Positions 34,871-46,930 of a stretch of 64,000 nucleotides of DNA are shown here, one piece after another. Under the pieces are notes generated by a model, which saw only the letters and a program-made list of their open reading frames with translations, was not told the origin of the DNA and ran no database searches. Numbering within the stretch: the stretch's first letter is position 1; the number at the start of each line of letters is the position of its first letter. This DNA is from Ashinkailepas kermadecensis (lineage: Eukaryota > Arthropoda > Thecostraca > Neolepadidae): assembly GCA_034440615.1 (NCBI GenBank), contig JAOTOM010005186.1:1221001-1285000 (forward strand). Direction: 5' to 3'. The position numbers were made by a program, and so were the translations under genes.

Positions 34871-34902
34871 TGCCATTGGCCACCTGGCATTCAAATATAA
34901 AT
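34832..34902 (+). promoter_or_regulatory. Candidate promoter motif cluster at edge of CpG-rich block
   Basis: Within 71 bp lie GATTGG (34832-34837) and CCATTGG (34873-34879), both inverted CCAAT boxes. TCTCGCGAG (34844-34852) is close to the CpG-promoter motif TCTCGCGAGA, and TATAAAT lies at 34896-34902. On the plus strand the order suits a start site near 34930. No downstream gene is recognised, so this is inference from motifs only. Confidence 0.3.
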
Positions 34903-36860
34903 TGCTAGTGTCACACTTGGGCGGTAGATGGCAGCATTGTCATAATTTGATTCGAGACAATCGTGCTTTGAGAATCCAGGTTTGGACAGTGTGGGTCGTC
35001 AGGGGTGGATGCAGGGTGGGGGTGGGGCACTGTGTACATGTGTCCCCATGGAAGGTGCCCCCTGATAAAATATTTCCTTTTTCGAGTGAAGAAGATATCT
35101 TGAGTTAAATTTCCAATACTTCCAGTGAAGTCAGTCCTCTAATCCCAGGACCAGAGGACATCAATGGGCACTAGCGGATCTATGGGATAGAGCACGGTGG
35201 CCATGCTGTCCCCCCCCCCCCCAACCACGGCCTGAAGAGTGCAAGCAATCTTTTGCCCACTCCCCAAACGGGACTGTAAAATGACCTCAAGATAATCATG
35301 GCACGTGCCAGGGCATATTAACAAAAAATTGTCTATGCTGTACAACTACAGAAAAATATGCATAAAAAGGAAGAATGCGGTCGTCATCGGCGAATTTGCT
35401 CCTCAACATGAATTAATTTGTGGATCACTAGGCAGGGGTATAGTTCTATGAAAAGGATGGGATGGCTCAAATGTTCAAAGGTATATGGTGCGATGGATGT
35501 GCAGGGGAACCTGGAAAACCGTACTGAGCCCATAAACGCGGAAGACATTATGTCTTGATTGTATATAAAGTGCATTACTTGACCGCGGTAGCTATCGAGT
35601 ACACACACTATCAATTGCTAGTTTCAGGTCTTTAAAGGCAGGCTCGTGTGGACAGTAATGTGTTGCGTATGCACCAATTACGATACATAGCATGGGCGAA
35701 ATGTTCTACAACACTCCACTCATTTAATCACCAGCGATGTACCAGCGATGGCCAGCGATGGCCAGCGATGGCCAGCGATGTAAATAAATGTAAGATGCCC
35801 GTTCGGAAGCGGCATAATTGGGTCATCTAAAGGGTCATTGGGTCATCTAAAGATGTGCTTTTCATTCACAAATACAGTTGAACTTAAACATTGCAGGTGA
35901 ACAGAGTTTTCTGACTCAGAATACCAAACAATGGTAGCTTCCTATTATTTTGGTCAAGCTATTTTGCTTGCAAAAAAGCACACTCGGTGGGCACCTCAGA
36001 GCTTGAATTCCTTTGAAGTGAGAGCGGGGCAGGGCTATTGAGGACTCTGACGGGCCCCTAAAAGCAGGGAATGGCCATGAAGGATGACGAGGGTCCTTGA
36101 GAGTCAAGGGGCTGGACTGGGATGCCCCTTAGATTGTGAGGGACCTCTGAGGGATGCACCGGGCACCCTGGAAGCTAAAAAGAGTCACTGTGTGCTGACG
36201 ATTGTTCTGAAGAATAGGCTGAGAGCCCGCCTCATGGCATAGGTATAATGTCATTGAAACCAAAAAAAGGTACTGATAACTGGGAAGGACCTATGTCAAC
36301 TTGTGATGACCCCTAAGGGTTAATAGAGCCCCCCAGAGCTACATAGCACCTTGAAGCGCAAGCCTGCCAATATTTGTGGGTAGATGTGCAGAAGTGCATC
36401 CAGAGACAACTCCTGTGTAGAAATGTTTTCTAGTGAAATTTGTGGTGATCTGAATGAATATGATATGATATGAGTGACTTCATCAAGATGTGAAGATCAG
36501 ATTCATTCGAATTATCTGCATTCAATATAATAGGTGTCAGCAAAAATGATATTTTTGGAGAAAGTGCAGTCCATTTAAATTAATTCTCATTCATCATCAG
36601 GGTGCGTTTCTGCATAGATACCGCATTCAAAAGCAGCACCACTTTAACAACCACAACTGCCAGTGGGACTTGCAATAATATCACAGAATAACACCTCAGA
36701 GAGCAGGGTTTGAAAATCTACCTGGCTTTGGATTTTTTCACCATCCAGCACAAAAAACTTTTGCGAAATTATGGTGCTCCGTTTAAAGATGTTTGTTTTA
36801 GTAGAGTGGACGAATCAGCTCAATAGGGCCAGAACATAGAAATGAGGAAAAAGGTGGAGT
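34903..36860. other. Aperiodic 2-kb block
   Basis: Includes a C13 run at 35210-35222, about four copies of 10-bp CAGCGATGGC at 35733-35778, and a duplicated GGGTCATCTAAAG near 35820. Between 36000 and 36160 GGGNCC and CCTTGAGAGT words recur loosely, perhaps a very old repeat. No gene is recognised. Confidence 0.45.
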
Positions 36861-37439
36861 TCATGCAATGGCGGATCTAACCCACCTGTTTGGGGGCGGA
36901 AACTTTCGGCGCCCCTCCCCGTCCCCCCGTGGCATACCTTGGATTGGCATCAGAGAGAGGGCAAACGGATTTGGAGGGCGCCCAATCTACCATTATTTTT
37001 GGTTTAAAGTCACCGGATTTCCATCCCCATTTTTATTTTTTTGCAAACGGGCCTATTGTTTTAAATAAAATAAGTATTGATCAACTAAACTGTCCTGTGG
37101 AGGGGGCTCAATCTACCACCATCGTTTCTGAGGGACCGAATTTTAACCCTAACTCCCCCACCTTGTTCGAAAGTTTTCTTTTGGTATCCCTTGATAATTC
37201 ACCTCACACTGCTGAATTACACCTGTACAAATTACTTTAAAATGCAAAATCCCCAATGTCAGGCATCCCAGCTCATATGGTGGTCCGGTCGCCACCACGC
37301 CAACGTGGTTGCACGTGCACACCCGCCTTGCGCATTCGACGCATTCGCCACAATTCGCCGATTCTACGATTTCTGCTATGCCTCCTATGTTTAGCTAATT
37401 ATTGCCATGGCAGCAATTAGCAAAAATAAAAATACAAGC
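36861..37439. other. Aperiodic block, no recognisable gene
   Basis: Two loosely similar segments around CAATCTACCA (near 36982 and 37111) suggest an old duplication. Otherwise nothing is recognised. Confidence 0.45.
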
Positions 37440-38090
37440 CATTTTCGGGCTCCTAGTGGGTGTATTTAGGGCTGCGGCGCATGTTTTAAGGCCCTGTCGC
37501 TTTTTTGCGCGACTCGTTGCGCTTTGGAGGGTCCGGCGCATTTTCGGCCTACCGTCGTGCTCTTCCCGCTGTGTTTATTTTGGGCTCCTGACGCACATTG
37601 GTGGAGTTCCAGCACGATGTTGGGGGCTCCGGTCCGATTTCTCTTGATCCTGACGCGACTTTTCGGGCCCAGGCGCTTGGCTTTGGGGACCTGACGCCAG
37701 TTTTCTGAACGCGACGCGATTTTTGGGGACCTCTTCTGAATTTTTTAAGTCCGAATCCTGGCATGATTGTTCAGGCCCTCGGCGTCATATTTGTTTTGCC
37801 CCGCCGCGAATTTTCGAGCTCCGGTACGTTTTTTCGGTGCCGTACTCGAATTTTCGACCGCATCTGGTGCTATGTTTGGTGCTCCAGAACGATTTTCCTC
37901 GCTTGGACATTCATTTCTTGAAATCCCTCCTTACTTTGGATGGCTCCGGCTTGATCTTTTCGGATTCCGATGTGATTTTTGGGGCCACGCTGTGCATATT
38001 TGGGGCCCTCGACGCCAATTTTTGGGAGCCGCAACTAGAATTTGTCATGCCCCGACCCAAATCTTTGGAACTACCGACGGGAATTGTTGG
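37440..38090 (+). repeat. Highly diverged ~20-24-bp repeat (GACGCGATTTTTGGGGCYC-like)
   Basis: GCGATTTTTGGGG, GCGACTTTTCGGG, GCCAATTTTTGGGAG and similar words recur about every 20 to 24 bp across 650 bp, with GC-rich and T-rich halves alternating. Identity between units is low, so boundaries are approximate. The reverse complement of the same consensus dominates 39900-40830. Confidence 0.65.
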
Positions 38091-38211
38091 TTGCATGCGC
38101 CGATCTGCCACAGCTTCCTGCCACGGAGTCCTGCGCGGGAGATATGGCGGGCAGGCGAGCGCACCCTGAGTGCGCCCCTGTGCTGACCTGCGCCTCGGGC
38201 GATATGTGTCG

Positions 38212-38480
38212 CGCTGGTGCCGGGACCGGCCCGAGCGGCGGCGGCCGGTACTCCGCTGTGTGAGTCTTGTCCGGGCCGTCACTGGTGCCGGGACCGGCCC
38301 GAGCGGCGGCCGGTACTCCGCTGTGTGAGTCTTGTCCGGGCCGTCACTGGTGCCGGGACCGGCCCGAGCGGCGGCCGGTACTCCGCTGTGTGAGTCTTGT
38401 CCGGGCCGTCACTGGTGCCGGGACCGGCCCGAGCGGCGGCCGGTACCTCGCTGTGTGAGTCTTGTCCGGGCCGTCTGTGG
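38212..38480. repeat. Minisatellite, 65-bp unit, ~4 copies
   Basis: CTCCGCTGTGTGAGTCTTGT begins units at 38251, 38316 and 38381, with a preceding partial unit. Copies are nearly identical. Confidence 0.96.
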
Positions 38481-38529
38481 GCCTGTCGCTGCTGCTCCGT
38501 GGTGCAGTGCAATGCAATATTGGCAGCAA

Positions 38530-38895
38530 GACAGGCCCGGGGCACGTGAGCGGGGACGGAAGTGGACACTTACACATAGGTAGCACACGAGACAGGCCCG
38601 GGGCACGTGAGCGGGGACGGAAGTGGACACTTACACATAGGTAGCACACGAGACAGGCCCGGGGCACGTGAGCGGGGACGGAAGTGGACACTTACACATA
38701 GGTAGCACAAGACAGGCCCGGGGCACGTGAGCGGGGACGGAAGTGGACACTTACACATAGGTAGCACACGAGACAGGCCCGGGGCACGTGAGCGGGGACG
38801 GAAGTGGACACTTACACATAGGTAGCACACGAGACAGGCCCGGGGCACGTGAGCGGGGACGGAAGTGGACACTTACACATAGGTAGCACACGCAC
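38530..38895. repeat. Minisatellite, 61-bp unit, 6 copies, E-box in each
   Basis: GACAGGCCCGGGGCACGTGA begins units at 38530, 38591, 38652, 38711, 38772 and 38833. Every unit holds the palindrome CACGTG; one unit is 2 bp shorter. Confidence 0.97.
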
Positions 38896-39370
38896 CTCCC
38901 TGTGTTCGTGTTGGTATGGTTAACCCCGGCGTTCCGCTACAATCTGCTCTAGGCACCTGTCCAGCTGTAAAACCTGACGATGCTTTTTAGTTGCTAAGTC
39001 GCACCCACTTTTGACAGCACTTTTGGCAGGCTTTAATTGTAGACTGAATGCACGAACATGCAATATCATTGTTATGCGATGTTTCTGATTACAACGCCAA
39101 CCGTCACCATATCACCATCTGAAATGCATAATTGTGGCACGTAACCACCTGATCCCATATTATCTGCAGGGCTACCAAGCATTGCAAATTGGCAACTCCA
39201 TATTGCATAGGAATCCATATTAAATATGAAAGGCATGGTGAAAAAAATCAAAGGTGGGAATGCAATGTTCCCTTAAAAAATGCATATGCACCCACGATTG
39301 TATATAGGCATATGACTACGTTCATGTATATGTGTATTTATGCGTAAAATAATGAATGTACCTACACGGA
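38896..39370. other. Aperiodic AT-rich block
   Basis: Unique AT-rich sequence without recognised features. Confidence 0.5.
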
Positions 39371-39804
39371 GTGATCCAAACGACTGAAAGGGACCTGTCA
39401 TGCCGAGTCGGACGGCTGACCCGATCTGTGGTCTGCAGTTATCTGTGTGTACATCTACGGCTCTATGTGTCGGGACCAGAAATTTGAGTTCATGCGATCG
39501 ACGCCAGGTGGCTCCAAGACGGCTGGAAGATGCCACACTTTTTGAAGCAATGAACGTGTTTGATTACGTAGCCACGCATATCAATGGTAGGTTGGAATAT
39601 TTCCCGCAAGGTTTGTGGCAAAGGGGCTTTCCCATGGTGTTCTCTGAGCAAACACTGAGAATCTCAGTGCTTGCTGTGCGATATCTTATTGTGCAGCAGC
39701 AGCGTCTGTTTGATGCGTTAGCAAGCCGTCCGCTTGTTATTGCGATGTGGTGCAGGGTACACATTTCCAATTTTATCCACCTTTATTTCAACTGTATGTG
39801 TTAA
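39371..39804 (+). other. Unrecognised 134-codon frame downstream of a possible transposon end
   Basis: An ATG at 39400 opens a 134-codon frame ending at 39804, one of few long frames outside tandem arrays. It has ordinary residue composition (motif LEYFPQGLWQRGF mid-way) but I do not recognise a family. The sequence just upstream, GGAGTGATCCAAACGACTG, resembles ends I associate with mariner-like elements. I find no matching opposite terminus, so this may be a decayed, truncated element or chance. Confidence 0.25.
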
Positions 39805-39899
39805 TATTGTTCCACCCACACCCGATGCTGATATCTTCCTTCCCGTAGTATTCTACCTTCGCACCATAGTTTCGCAACGGCTCAATAATCGGCAGTGAC

Positions 39900-40830
39900 G
39901 TACCCCCCCCTCCCGAGAGGTAGTGGGCCCCAAAGAATCGTGCAGTGATCCTGAAAAATTGTGCCGGGGCGTCGAAAAATCATGCTGGGCTCCCACAGAA
40001 TTGCGTTGGGCCGTAAAAATCGTGTCAACACCCGACGAAGAAAAGAAAACCTGGGCACCGAAAAATTAAGCAGGGAGACCGAATATCAAATCTGGCCCAG
40101 AAAATCACTCTGGGGCTCCAAAATGGGGACAGAAACACAAACAGTCTTGTAGGGTCCCGAACCAAACGCACCGGAGCGCAGAAAAATCGCGCAAGGCCCT
40201 AAGTATAGCGCTGGGGCCAAATATTTTGTGCCAGGAGCCCGACAAATTGAGCCGGGATCTCGAAAGATCACCCTGGGAAAAGCGGCCCGGGCTCAGAAAG
40301 AATCAAAATAAGTCCTAAAAAATCGCGTCGGGTCCAGCAGACCGCACCTGGGTTAGAAAAATCACGCTAGGCTCCGATAATCGCACCAGAGCAACTACAA
40401 ATCGTGCTGGGGTTCCATAAGTTCCCTTAGGCTGCTTATAAAATTCGCGTTGGCGACCAAAATGCATACAAGGGCACACCGGGACCCCGAAAATATACCA
40501 GAGCCGTCCAAAATATACCGATTCTCGAAAGAAAAAAACGACCAGACTTTGAACATGCCTTAAATAAGCACAATGGGAGCCCTCAGAACTCGTCTGAACC
40601 CTTCAAGCATGCTGGGACCGCATAATGGCACCAATAACATGTCGGACCCGTGAAAAGCGATCTTGTCCTTAAGAAAAGCACCCCACCCCCCAATAAGAAA
40701 CACCATGCATCCAAAGCAAAAGCTACAAAGCCCTAAAAAGCGTCGGGGTTTCAAAAACTCACATTAGTAAAAAAAAATATGCACTGGAACTCTGAAGCAC
40801 ATCAGTGGTCGAAAAAGAGCCACGAGTCCT
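39900..40830 (-). repeat. Highly diverged ~20-24-bp repeat, inverse orientation to 37.4-38.1 kb
   Basis: GGCTCCGAAAAATCGCGCTG-like words recur every 17 to 24 bp (for example near 39975, 40015, 40060, 40100, 40179, 40241 and 40316). They are the reverse complement of the 37440-38090 consensus. Units are strongly diverged. Confidence 0.62.
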
Positions 40831-40991
40831 GAAAAGAACACCGAACCTGCACCTCGGTTCGGTAGCCTTGCGATAGGGGAATATAGGGACAGGTCTGACT
40901 CCAGCTTAACGTTGGTTTGACAATTACCGTCAATAAAATCCATATAATCCGAAGGAACGATAGCTTTGCTGTGCAGCACGTGGCCTGTGAC

Positions 40992-41610
40992 TAGTCACTA
41001 GTCGCCAGTCAGCAATCACCAACCACCAGTCACCAGTCACCATGCCACCAGTCACCAGGTCACCAGGTCACCAGGTCACCAGTCACCAGTCACCAGTCAC
41101 CAGTCACCAGTCACCAGCAACCGGTCACCAGTCACCAGTCACCAGTCAACAGTCAACAGGCCATCAGTCACCAGGTCACCAATCACCAGTCACCAGTCGC
41201 CAGTCACCAGGTCACCAGTCACCAGCCACCAGTCACCAGGTCGCCAGGTCACCAGTCACCAGTCACCAGTCACCAGGTCACCAGGTCACCAGGTCACCAG
41301 TCACCAGTCACCAGTAACCGGTCACCAGTCACCAGTCACCAGTCACCAGTCACCAGTCAACAGTCAACAGGCCACCAGTCACCAGGTCACCAATCGCTAG
41401 TCACCAGGTCACCAGTCACCAGTCGCCAGTCACCAGTCGCCAGTCACCAGGTCACCAGTCACCAGTCGCCAGTCGCCAGTCGCCAGTCACCAGTCACCAG
41501 TCACCAGGTCACCAGGTCACCAGTCACCAGTCACCAGTCACCAGGTCACGGGTCACCAGTCACCAGTCGCCAGTCACCAACCACCAGCCACCAGTCAACA
41601 GTCATCAGTC
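40992..41610. repeat. Heptamer array (TCACCAG)n, block 1
   Basis: TCACCAG repeats with TCGCCAG, TCAACAG, GCCACCAG and extra-G (AGGTCACC) variants over about 620 bp. Confidence 0.97.
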
Positions 41611-41727
41611 CCCCACTCGGGACATTTCCCAATACCACGTCCCACCGGCGAAACAGTGAGGGCGGCGCCATAAGCCGTGATCGTGCATATAGTTCGTCGA
41701 TAACCACCCAATAAACAAACAAACAAA
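41611..41727. other. Unique 117-bp spacer between heptamer blocks
   Basis: Aperiodic sequence ending in AAACAAACAAACAAACAA interrupts the heptamer array. The A-rich tetranucleotide end is compatible with a small retroelement insertion, but no target duplication is clear. Confidence 0.6.
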
Positions 41728-43748
41728 CAATCATCAGTCATCAGTCACTAGTCACTAGTCACCAGTCACCAGTCACCAGTCACCAGTCACCAGTCACCAG
41801 TCACCAGCCACCAATCACCAGCCACCAGCCACCAGAAACCAGGCACCAGCTACCAGTCACCAGTCACCAGTCACCAGTCACCAGTCACCAGTTACCAGTC
41901 ACCAGTCACCAGTCACCAGTCACCAATCACCAGCCACCAGGTCATCAGTCACCAATCACCAGTCACCAGTCACCAGTCATCAGTCACCAGTCACCAGTCA
42001 CCAGTCGCCAGTCACCAGTCACGAGTCACCAGTCACCAGTCACCAGTTACCAGTCACCAGTCACCAATCACCAGCCACCAGGTCATCAGTCACCAATCAC
42101 CAGTCACCAGTCACCAGTCATCAGTCACCAGCCACCAGTCACCAGTCACCAGCCATCAGTCACCAGTCGCCAGTCACCAGTCACCAGTCACCAGTCACCA
42201 GTCACCAGTCACCAGTCACCAGTCACCAGTCACCAGTCACCAGTCACCAGTCACCAGTCACCAGTCACCAGTCACCAGTCACCAGTCACCAGTCGCCAGT
42301 CACCAGTCACCAGTCACCAGTCACCAGCCACCAGGTCATCAGTCACCAGTCACCAATCACCAGTCACCAGTCACCAGTCATCAGTCACCAGTCACCAGTC
42401 GCCAGTCACCAGTCACCAGTCACCAGTCACCAGCCACCAGGTCATCAGTCACCAGTCACCAATCACCAGTCACCAGTCACCAGTCATCAGTCACCAGTCA
42501 CCAGTCACCAGTCACCAGTCGCCAGTCACCAGTCACCAGTCACCAGTCACCAGCCACCAGGTCATCAGTCACCAGTCACCAATCACCAGTCACCAGTCAC
42601 CAGTCATCAGTCACCAGTCACCAGTCACCAGTCACCAGTCACCAGTCACCAGCCACCAGCCACCAGTCACCAGTCACCAGTTACCAGCCACCAGGTCATC
42701 AGTCACCAGTCACCAATCACCAGTCACCAGTCACCAGTCACCAGTCACCAGTCACCAGTCACCAGTCACCAGTCACCAGTCACCAGTCACCAGTCACCAG
42801 TCACCAGTCGCCAGTCACCAGTCACCAGTCGCCAGTCACCAGTCACCAGTCACCAGTCACCAGTCACCAGTCACCAGTCACCAGTCACCAGTCACCAGTC
42901 ACCAGTCACCAGTCACCAGTCACCAGTCACCAGTCACCAGTCACCAGTCACCAGTCACCAGTCACCAGTCACCAGTCACCAGTCGACCAGTCACCAGTCA
43001 CCAGTCACCAGTCACCAGCCACCAGGTCATCAGTCACCAGTCACCAATCACCACGTCACCAGTCACCAGTCATCAGTCAGGCCAGTCGCCAGTCACCAGT
43101 CACCAGTCACCAGCTCCAGGTCATCAGTCACCAGTCACCAATCACCAGTCACCAGTCACCAGTCATCAGTCACCAGTCACCAGTCACCAGTCACCAGTTA
43201 CCAGTCACCAGTCACCAGTCACCAGTCACCAGTCACCAGCCACCAGGTCATCAGTCACCAGTCACCAATCACCAGTCACCAGTCACCAGCCATCAGTCAC
43301 CAGTCACCAGTCACCAGTCACCAGTCACCAGTCACCAGTCACCAGTCGCCAGTCACCAGTCACCAGTCACCAGTCACCAGCCACCAGTCATCAGTCACCA
43401 GTCACCAATCACCAGTCACCAGTCACCAGTCATCAGTCACCAGTCACCAGTCACCAGTCACCAGTCACCAGTCACCAGTCACCAGTCACCAGCCACCAGG
43501 TCATCAGTCACCAGTCACCAATCACCAGTCACCAGTCGCCAGTCACCAGTCACGAGTCACCAATCACCAGCCACCAGGTCATCAGTCACCAGTCGCCAGT
43601 CACCAGTCACCAGTCACCAGTCACCAGCCACCAGGTCATCAGTCACCAGTCACCAGTCACCAGTCACCAGTCACCAGTCACCAGTCACCAGTCACCAATC
43701 ACCAGTCACCAGTCACCAGTCACTAGTTACCAGTTACCAGTTACCAGG
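41728..43748. repeat. Heptamer array (TCACCAG)n, block 2, with higher-order structure
   Basis: About 2 kb of TCACCAG. A recurring phrase GCCACCAGGTCATCAG followed by TCACCAATCACC reappears at irregular 70 to 330-bp intervals (for example near 41936, 42066, 42333, 42433, 42553, 42691, 43019, 43242 and 43494), indicating segmental amplification. Confidence 0.97.
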
Positions 43749-44628
43749 GAGTTCATCTCGAACGGTTGCAGGTGGTGGATGTGTTTTTTGTTGCTCGCTG
43801 TTCGCGATCGTTTTTACCTTTTCTGTAACTTAGTGGGTCAGGTGTATATATACAAATTGAAGTTAATTTAGCTATAATCATATTGATGCGACTCCACGAT
43901 GTATAAGGAGAAGTACAAAGAAGAACGCCGAAGGTAAAGTAAATCATTTTTGATATAATTCATCGAAATCTGACTTGACACCTGGCATATTGTGAACTTT
44001 TTCAAGGCAACATTTCTCTCCTCGGCGGAAAAAAAAACACGTGATGTCTCTCACAAGAAGCGTCCATTCTGTTTTTGAAAACAACATGACCACCTATTTT
44101 GGGGGCGTTCTGGTTGCGAGCGCTTGACAGCGACCCCCTGCCGCCTCTTGCCGTTTCGTAGATTTATCCCAGAACTACGAAACATCGCATTCATTTCATC
44201 ATCAGCGCAAGCAACCAATAAATCAGCAAAAATATAGAACTATTACCATGCCTACTAGCTGCCACCAGCTGCAGAGGCGCAAGAACATCACCATCCATCA
44301 CAGTCACGAGACTGGACATTGGCGGCGCCGACTCTGCAGTCGAGTCGCTCTGGCTCTCAGTGACGGGTGCCGGCCGGCGAACTGCGATCGTCGGCTCGAT
44401 CTACCGGCCGCCAATTGTCTGAGAGTTATGATCGAATCTGAAAGTGATCTGGAAGTTCACTGCCTTTTTTAATGACGCCTTGGTGCCAAAGAGGGTAAAT
44501 CGAGCTGTATGCTCTTGTATGCTCTTGAAATGTCTCTGACGCAATTTTCTTCACCTGATGTGCTCACGCAACATTGTCTGGGTGCAGAACAGCCACCACG
44601 TGGAAGTGCCCCAATACATGACTTTACC
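43749..44628. other. Aperiodic block between heptamer arrays
   Basis: About 880 bp of unique sequence with a 74-codon frame (44248-44472) of no recognised family. No terminal repeats were identified. Confidence 0.5.
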
Positions 44629-45210
44629 AGTTACCAGCCACCAGTCACCAGTCACCAGTCACCAGTCGCCAGTCACCAGTCACCAGTCACCAATCACCAG
44701 TCGCCAGTCACCAGTCACCAGTCACCAGTCACCAGTCACCAGTCACCAGTCGCCAGTCACCAGTTACCGGCTACCAGTCACCAGTTACCAGCCACCAGTC
44801 ACCAGTAACCAGTCGCCAGTCACCAGTTACCGGCTACCAGTCCCAGTCACCAGCCACCAGTCACCAGTAACCAGTCGCCAGTCACCAGCCACCAGTCACC
44901 AGTCAACAGTCACCAGTCACCAGTCACCAGTCGCCAGTCACCAGTTACCAGCTACCAGTCACCAGTCACCAGTCACCAGTCACCAGTCCAGTCGCCAGTC
45001 ACCAGTCACCAGTCACCAGTCACCAGTCGCCAGTCACCAGTCACCAGTCACCAGTCACCAGTCACCAGTCACCAGTCACCAGTTACCGGCTACCAGTCAC
45101 CAGTCACCAGCCACCAGTCACCAGTAACCAGTCGCCAGTCACCAGCCACCAGTCACCAGTAACCAGTCGCCAGTCACCAGTTATCAATGACTAGTTATGA
45201 ATGACCAGCA
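44629..45210. repeat. Heptamer array (TCACCAG)n, block 3
   Basis: Same heptamer and orientation as blocks 1 and 2, with TTACCGGC and TAACCAG variants recurring in groups. It decays at the right end into TTATCAATGAC words. Confidence 0.96.
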
Positions 45211-46670
45211 GAGTCGTTTCGTCTTGGTTCACACCTCTTTTTCCCGTGAAGCCTTTATTTAATTATTTATATAATATATAGGCATGCTTATGTTAGGGGA
45301 AGTTTCAGCTCACTTGGACACCAGTGGTTTCCTAACTTAACCATCGTTATGCGGCGCGGATGACAATTTGGCACCCTCTGGTGCAATACCCTTCACGTCA
45401 GGCCTTACCAGAAAGGTAATTACTGAACCTTCCACGAACGGCTGTGAAATTTGGCACAGCGTCTGACAATTGACGAGCGCACATTATGTCGAAATATTGA
45501 GTTTTAGTCTCTTCAGATACCGAAGATATGGCGGATCAAATTCCGATCACATCCACGTCTCAGTCCAGTTTTTAGCTGCACATTTAAATACTTTTCATAA
45601 GCAAACCACACAAGTTCCAGCGAAACGTGAAGGATGAGTGCATTTAAAAATGATGAATAGACGCAAAAATGCAAAATGTAAAGGCAGGTACGTCAAATGA
45701 AGGCTTAAGTTAGAATTATTATATTTTTGCGCTATTTCTTTTTTGCTCATCAGTATTTGTGAACGCACCGAATATATGTAGGGGACAATTATGCTCCCTG
45801 AAATCGTTTCCGGTTTCAAGGCATTGTCAAGTTAGGTCCCTGAGATATGATCAGAACCTTATCGAGGGTACATGCAGACCACACAGTTTAAATATTTGGT
45901 AAAATACGGACTATTATGAAGTAAAATGGCCAAACCAGGCCAACTTTACACGCCGAGTTAATTACGAATATGACTGGGTTTCCCAAATGCCATTAAAATG
46001 TATTGATTTTCCTGGACTTTGTGGGAAAGGTTCGCACAACGTTTTTTGCCCTTTTTCAATTCTCAAAGTTTGTGGAAAATATTTGGTGTTCCTTTGGTGC
46101 CATTCCTCACCTTTCCGTTCCGTCCGTTTATAAAAAAAAAAATATTTAGGAGTTCATCGCATATTCACAGGTCTTTGAACTTGATGGCATCAGTGACCCT
46201 AACCTTTGCGCGTGGACAAAAGTCAGTAGGGAGTCAATTGAACCCCATCCCCTGCGCCCGCACTCAGAGAGGTAGAAAATTCTTCCTCACTGGGATGGTT
46301 AATCCCCTGCCCCTCTGGTCCGTCGGCTCATACATCTTCGCCTGACCGCTGGGGAGGGATACTAACGATCTTTCGAACTATATAGGCTAGGATGAGACGC
46401 AAACCTCCCTAATAACGGAGAGCTCGAAACGCATCCTAAATTGACATCCTGGTCGACGATGGGGTTCCCGGAGGTCGTACTGGGTTGGCATAAGGAACTT
46501 GACACAAGCTACCGGAAAACGCACAGCTTGTTTTCTCTCGGAATTTATTTCAAGAACTAACATAATCGAATGTATGCATATTAATCATAGTAAAAAGTCC
46601 GGACAGGATAGATCAGGTCGGGTTAGCATGAGGTTTGAAAACGAGCTTCCGAAATATGCACACCAGAGAC
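45211..46670. other. Aperiodic 1.5-kb block, no recognisable gene
   Basis: Mixed-composition unique sequence. Frames stay under 110 codons and carry no recognised domain. Confidence 0.5.
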
Positions 46671-46930
46671 ACAGGGAACACATAATCCACATACCTGAGT
46701 CTAGGACTAGGCTATACTACCCAGCCAGCCAGCCACAGGGAACACGTAATCCACATACCTGAGTCTAGGACTAGGATATACTACCCAGCCAGCCAGCCAC
46801 AGGGAACACGTAATCCACATACCTGAGCCTAGGACTAGGCTATACTTCCCAGCCAGCCAGTCACAAGGAAGACGTAGTCGACGTACCTAGGCCTAGGCCT
46901 AGACGATACTGCCCAGCCAGCCAGCCTGCT
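46671..46930. repeat. Minisatellite, 64-bp unit, 4 copies
   Basis: ACAGGGAACACRTAATCCAC begins units at 46671, 46735 and 46799, and a diverged unit starts at 46863. Each contains CCTAGGACTAGG-like words and CCAGCCAGCCAG. Confidence 0.95.

Noticed and set aside
34407..35108. 233-codon frame downstream of or across the CpG-rich block
   Set aside because: It is open mainly because the sequence is GC-rich, crosses the candidate promoter itself and has no domain signature.
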